This document shows, piece after piece, positions 28,401-28,657 of a stretch of DNA of 28,657 nucleotides. The translations under genes and the position numbers were made by a program. Each line of letters starts with the position of its first letter. Position 1 is the first letter of the stretch. Source of the DNA: Cladosporium sp. IMV 00045 (lineage: Eukaryota; Ascomycota; Dothideomycetes; Cladosporiales; Cladosporiaceae). Below the pieces are notes generated by a model. The model was not told the origin of the DNA and did no database searches. It saw nothing but the letters and a program-made list of their open reading frames with translations. The DNA lies in contig MSJI02000214.1 in assembly GCA_001931905.2 (NCBI GenBank), positions 1 to 28,657 on the forward strand, written 5' to 3'.

Positions 28401-28657
28401 CAGCCGAGGAAACGAACAAACGCAAACCATACCCAAGTAACGTTACATAAGCAACCACCGACCTGGGCAGGCTCGCCTCCCAAACGCCGACATGTCGAAC
28501 GTGCGGACCTTTTCTTGGTGTTTTCAGCAAACAGATCACATCTACATGTACTCATCCTCTAGCAATCTCCCGGGAAGTCATGTGCCTCGGCGATTGAGCC
28601 TCAAGATATGTAGGTAGGTAGGCAGCTCCATCAGTCTCTTTTTCTTTTTTCTTTTTT
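25453..28657. other. 3.2 kb without a recognisable gene
   Basis: No ORF here shows a known domain or plausible codon pattern; the longest (25474-26184 minus, 27224-27676 plus) are composition artefacts. From about 25.9 to 26.7 kb the plus strand is G/A-rich; from about 27.0 to 27.7 kb it is C/T-rich. Fungal leaders and promoters are often pyrimidine-rich on the coding strand. The left half therefore fits the leader/promoter of the minus-strand kinase, and the right half fits an unseen plus-strand transcript. Short simple repeats occur at 28338-28360 (GTA units) and 28610-28622 (TAGG units), and T-rich sequence closes the window. Confidence 0.5.

Overview
The window looks like the genome of a filamentous ascomycete (Pezizomycotina). 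Genes on both strands are split by short introns of 49-73 nt with GTRNGT donors, CTAAC/CTAAT-type branch points and YAG acceptors. Fungal families are present: a GH7 cellulase end, a C2H2 plus fungal-type transcription factor, an ACS-family transporter and an STK32-type kinase. The genus cannot be fixed from sequence alone. Gene models were spliced by hand, and most close exactly in frame.

Left part (1-9.4 kb): the 3' end of a GH7 endoglucanase; an SDR oxidoreductase broken by a frameshift; a D-2-hydroxyacid dehydrogenase that is only in frame if one intervening sequence is a nested intron (a [D1,2] stwintron); a secreted Sde182-like protein ending in RDEL; a GNAT acetyltransferase with an in-frame stop near its N-terminus; and acetoacetyl-CoA synthetase.

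Centre (9.7-20.5 kb): six adjacent genes form a coherent candidate catabolic cluster. They are an ACS-family MFS transporter (-), a DSD1-type D-serine dehydratase (+), a RidA enamine/imine deaminase (-), an N-acyl-D-amino-acid deacylase (+), a DapA-family aldolase/lyase (+) and a two-finger C2H2 transcription factor (+). A plausible flow is uptake of an N-acyl-D-amino acid, deacylation, PLP-dependent dehydration, clearance of the reactive enamine by RidA, and processing of the 2-oxo acid by the lyase. All four intergenic promoter regions carry copies of a motif close to ACCCCCAA (11 sites with a five-C core). The finger residues of the cluster's own regulator predict a G-rich target. GATA-type sites (HGATAR) are also common there, which fits nitrogen control. 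This cluster with its motif is the best candidate in the window for an undescribed system.

Right part (20.5-28.7 kb): a secreted bacterial-type solute-binding protein (-), then about 1.9 kb without a gene and with purine-rich tracts, then an STK32/YANK-like AGC kinase (-). The last 3.2 kb hold no recognisable gene. Their base composition changes strand bias near 26.9 kb, as expected for a divergent promoter or long leader region.
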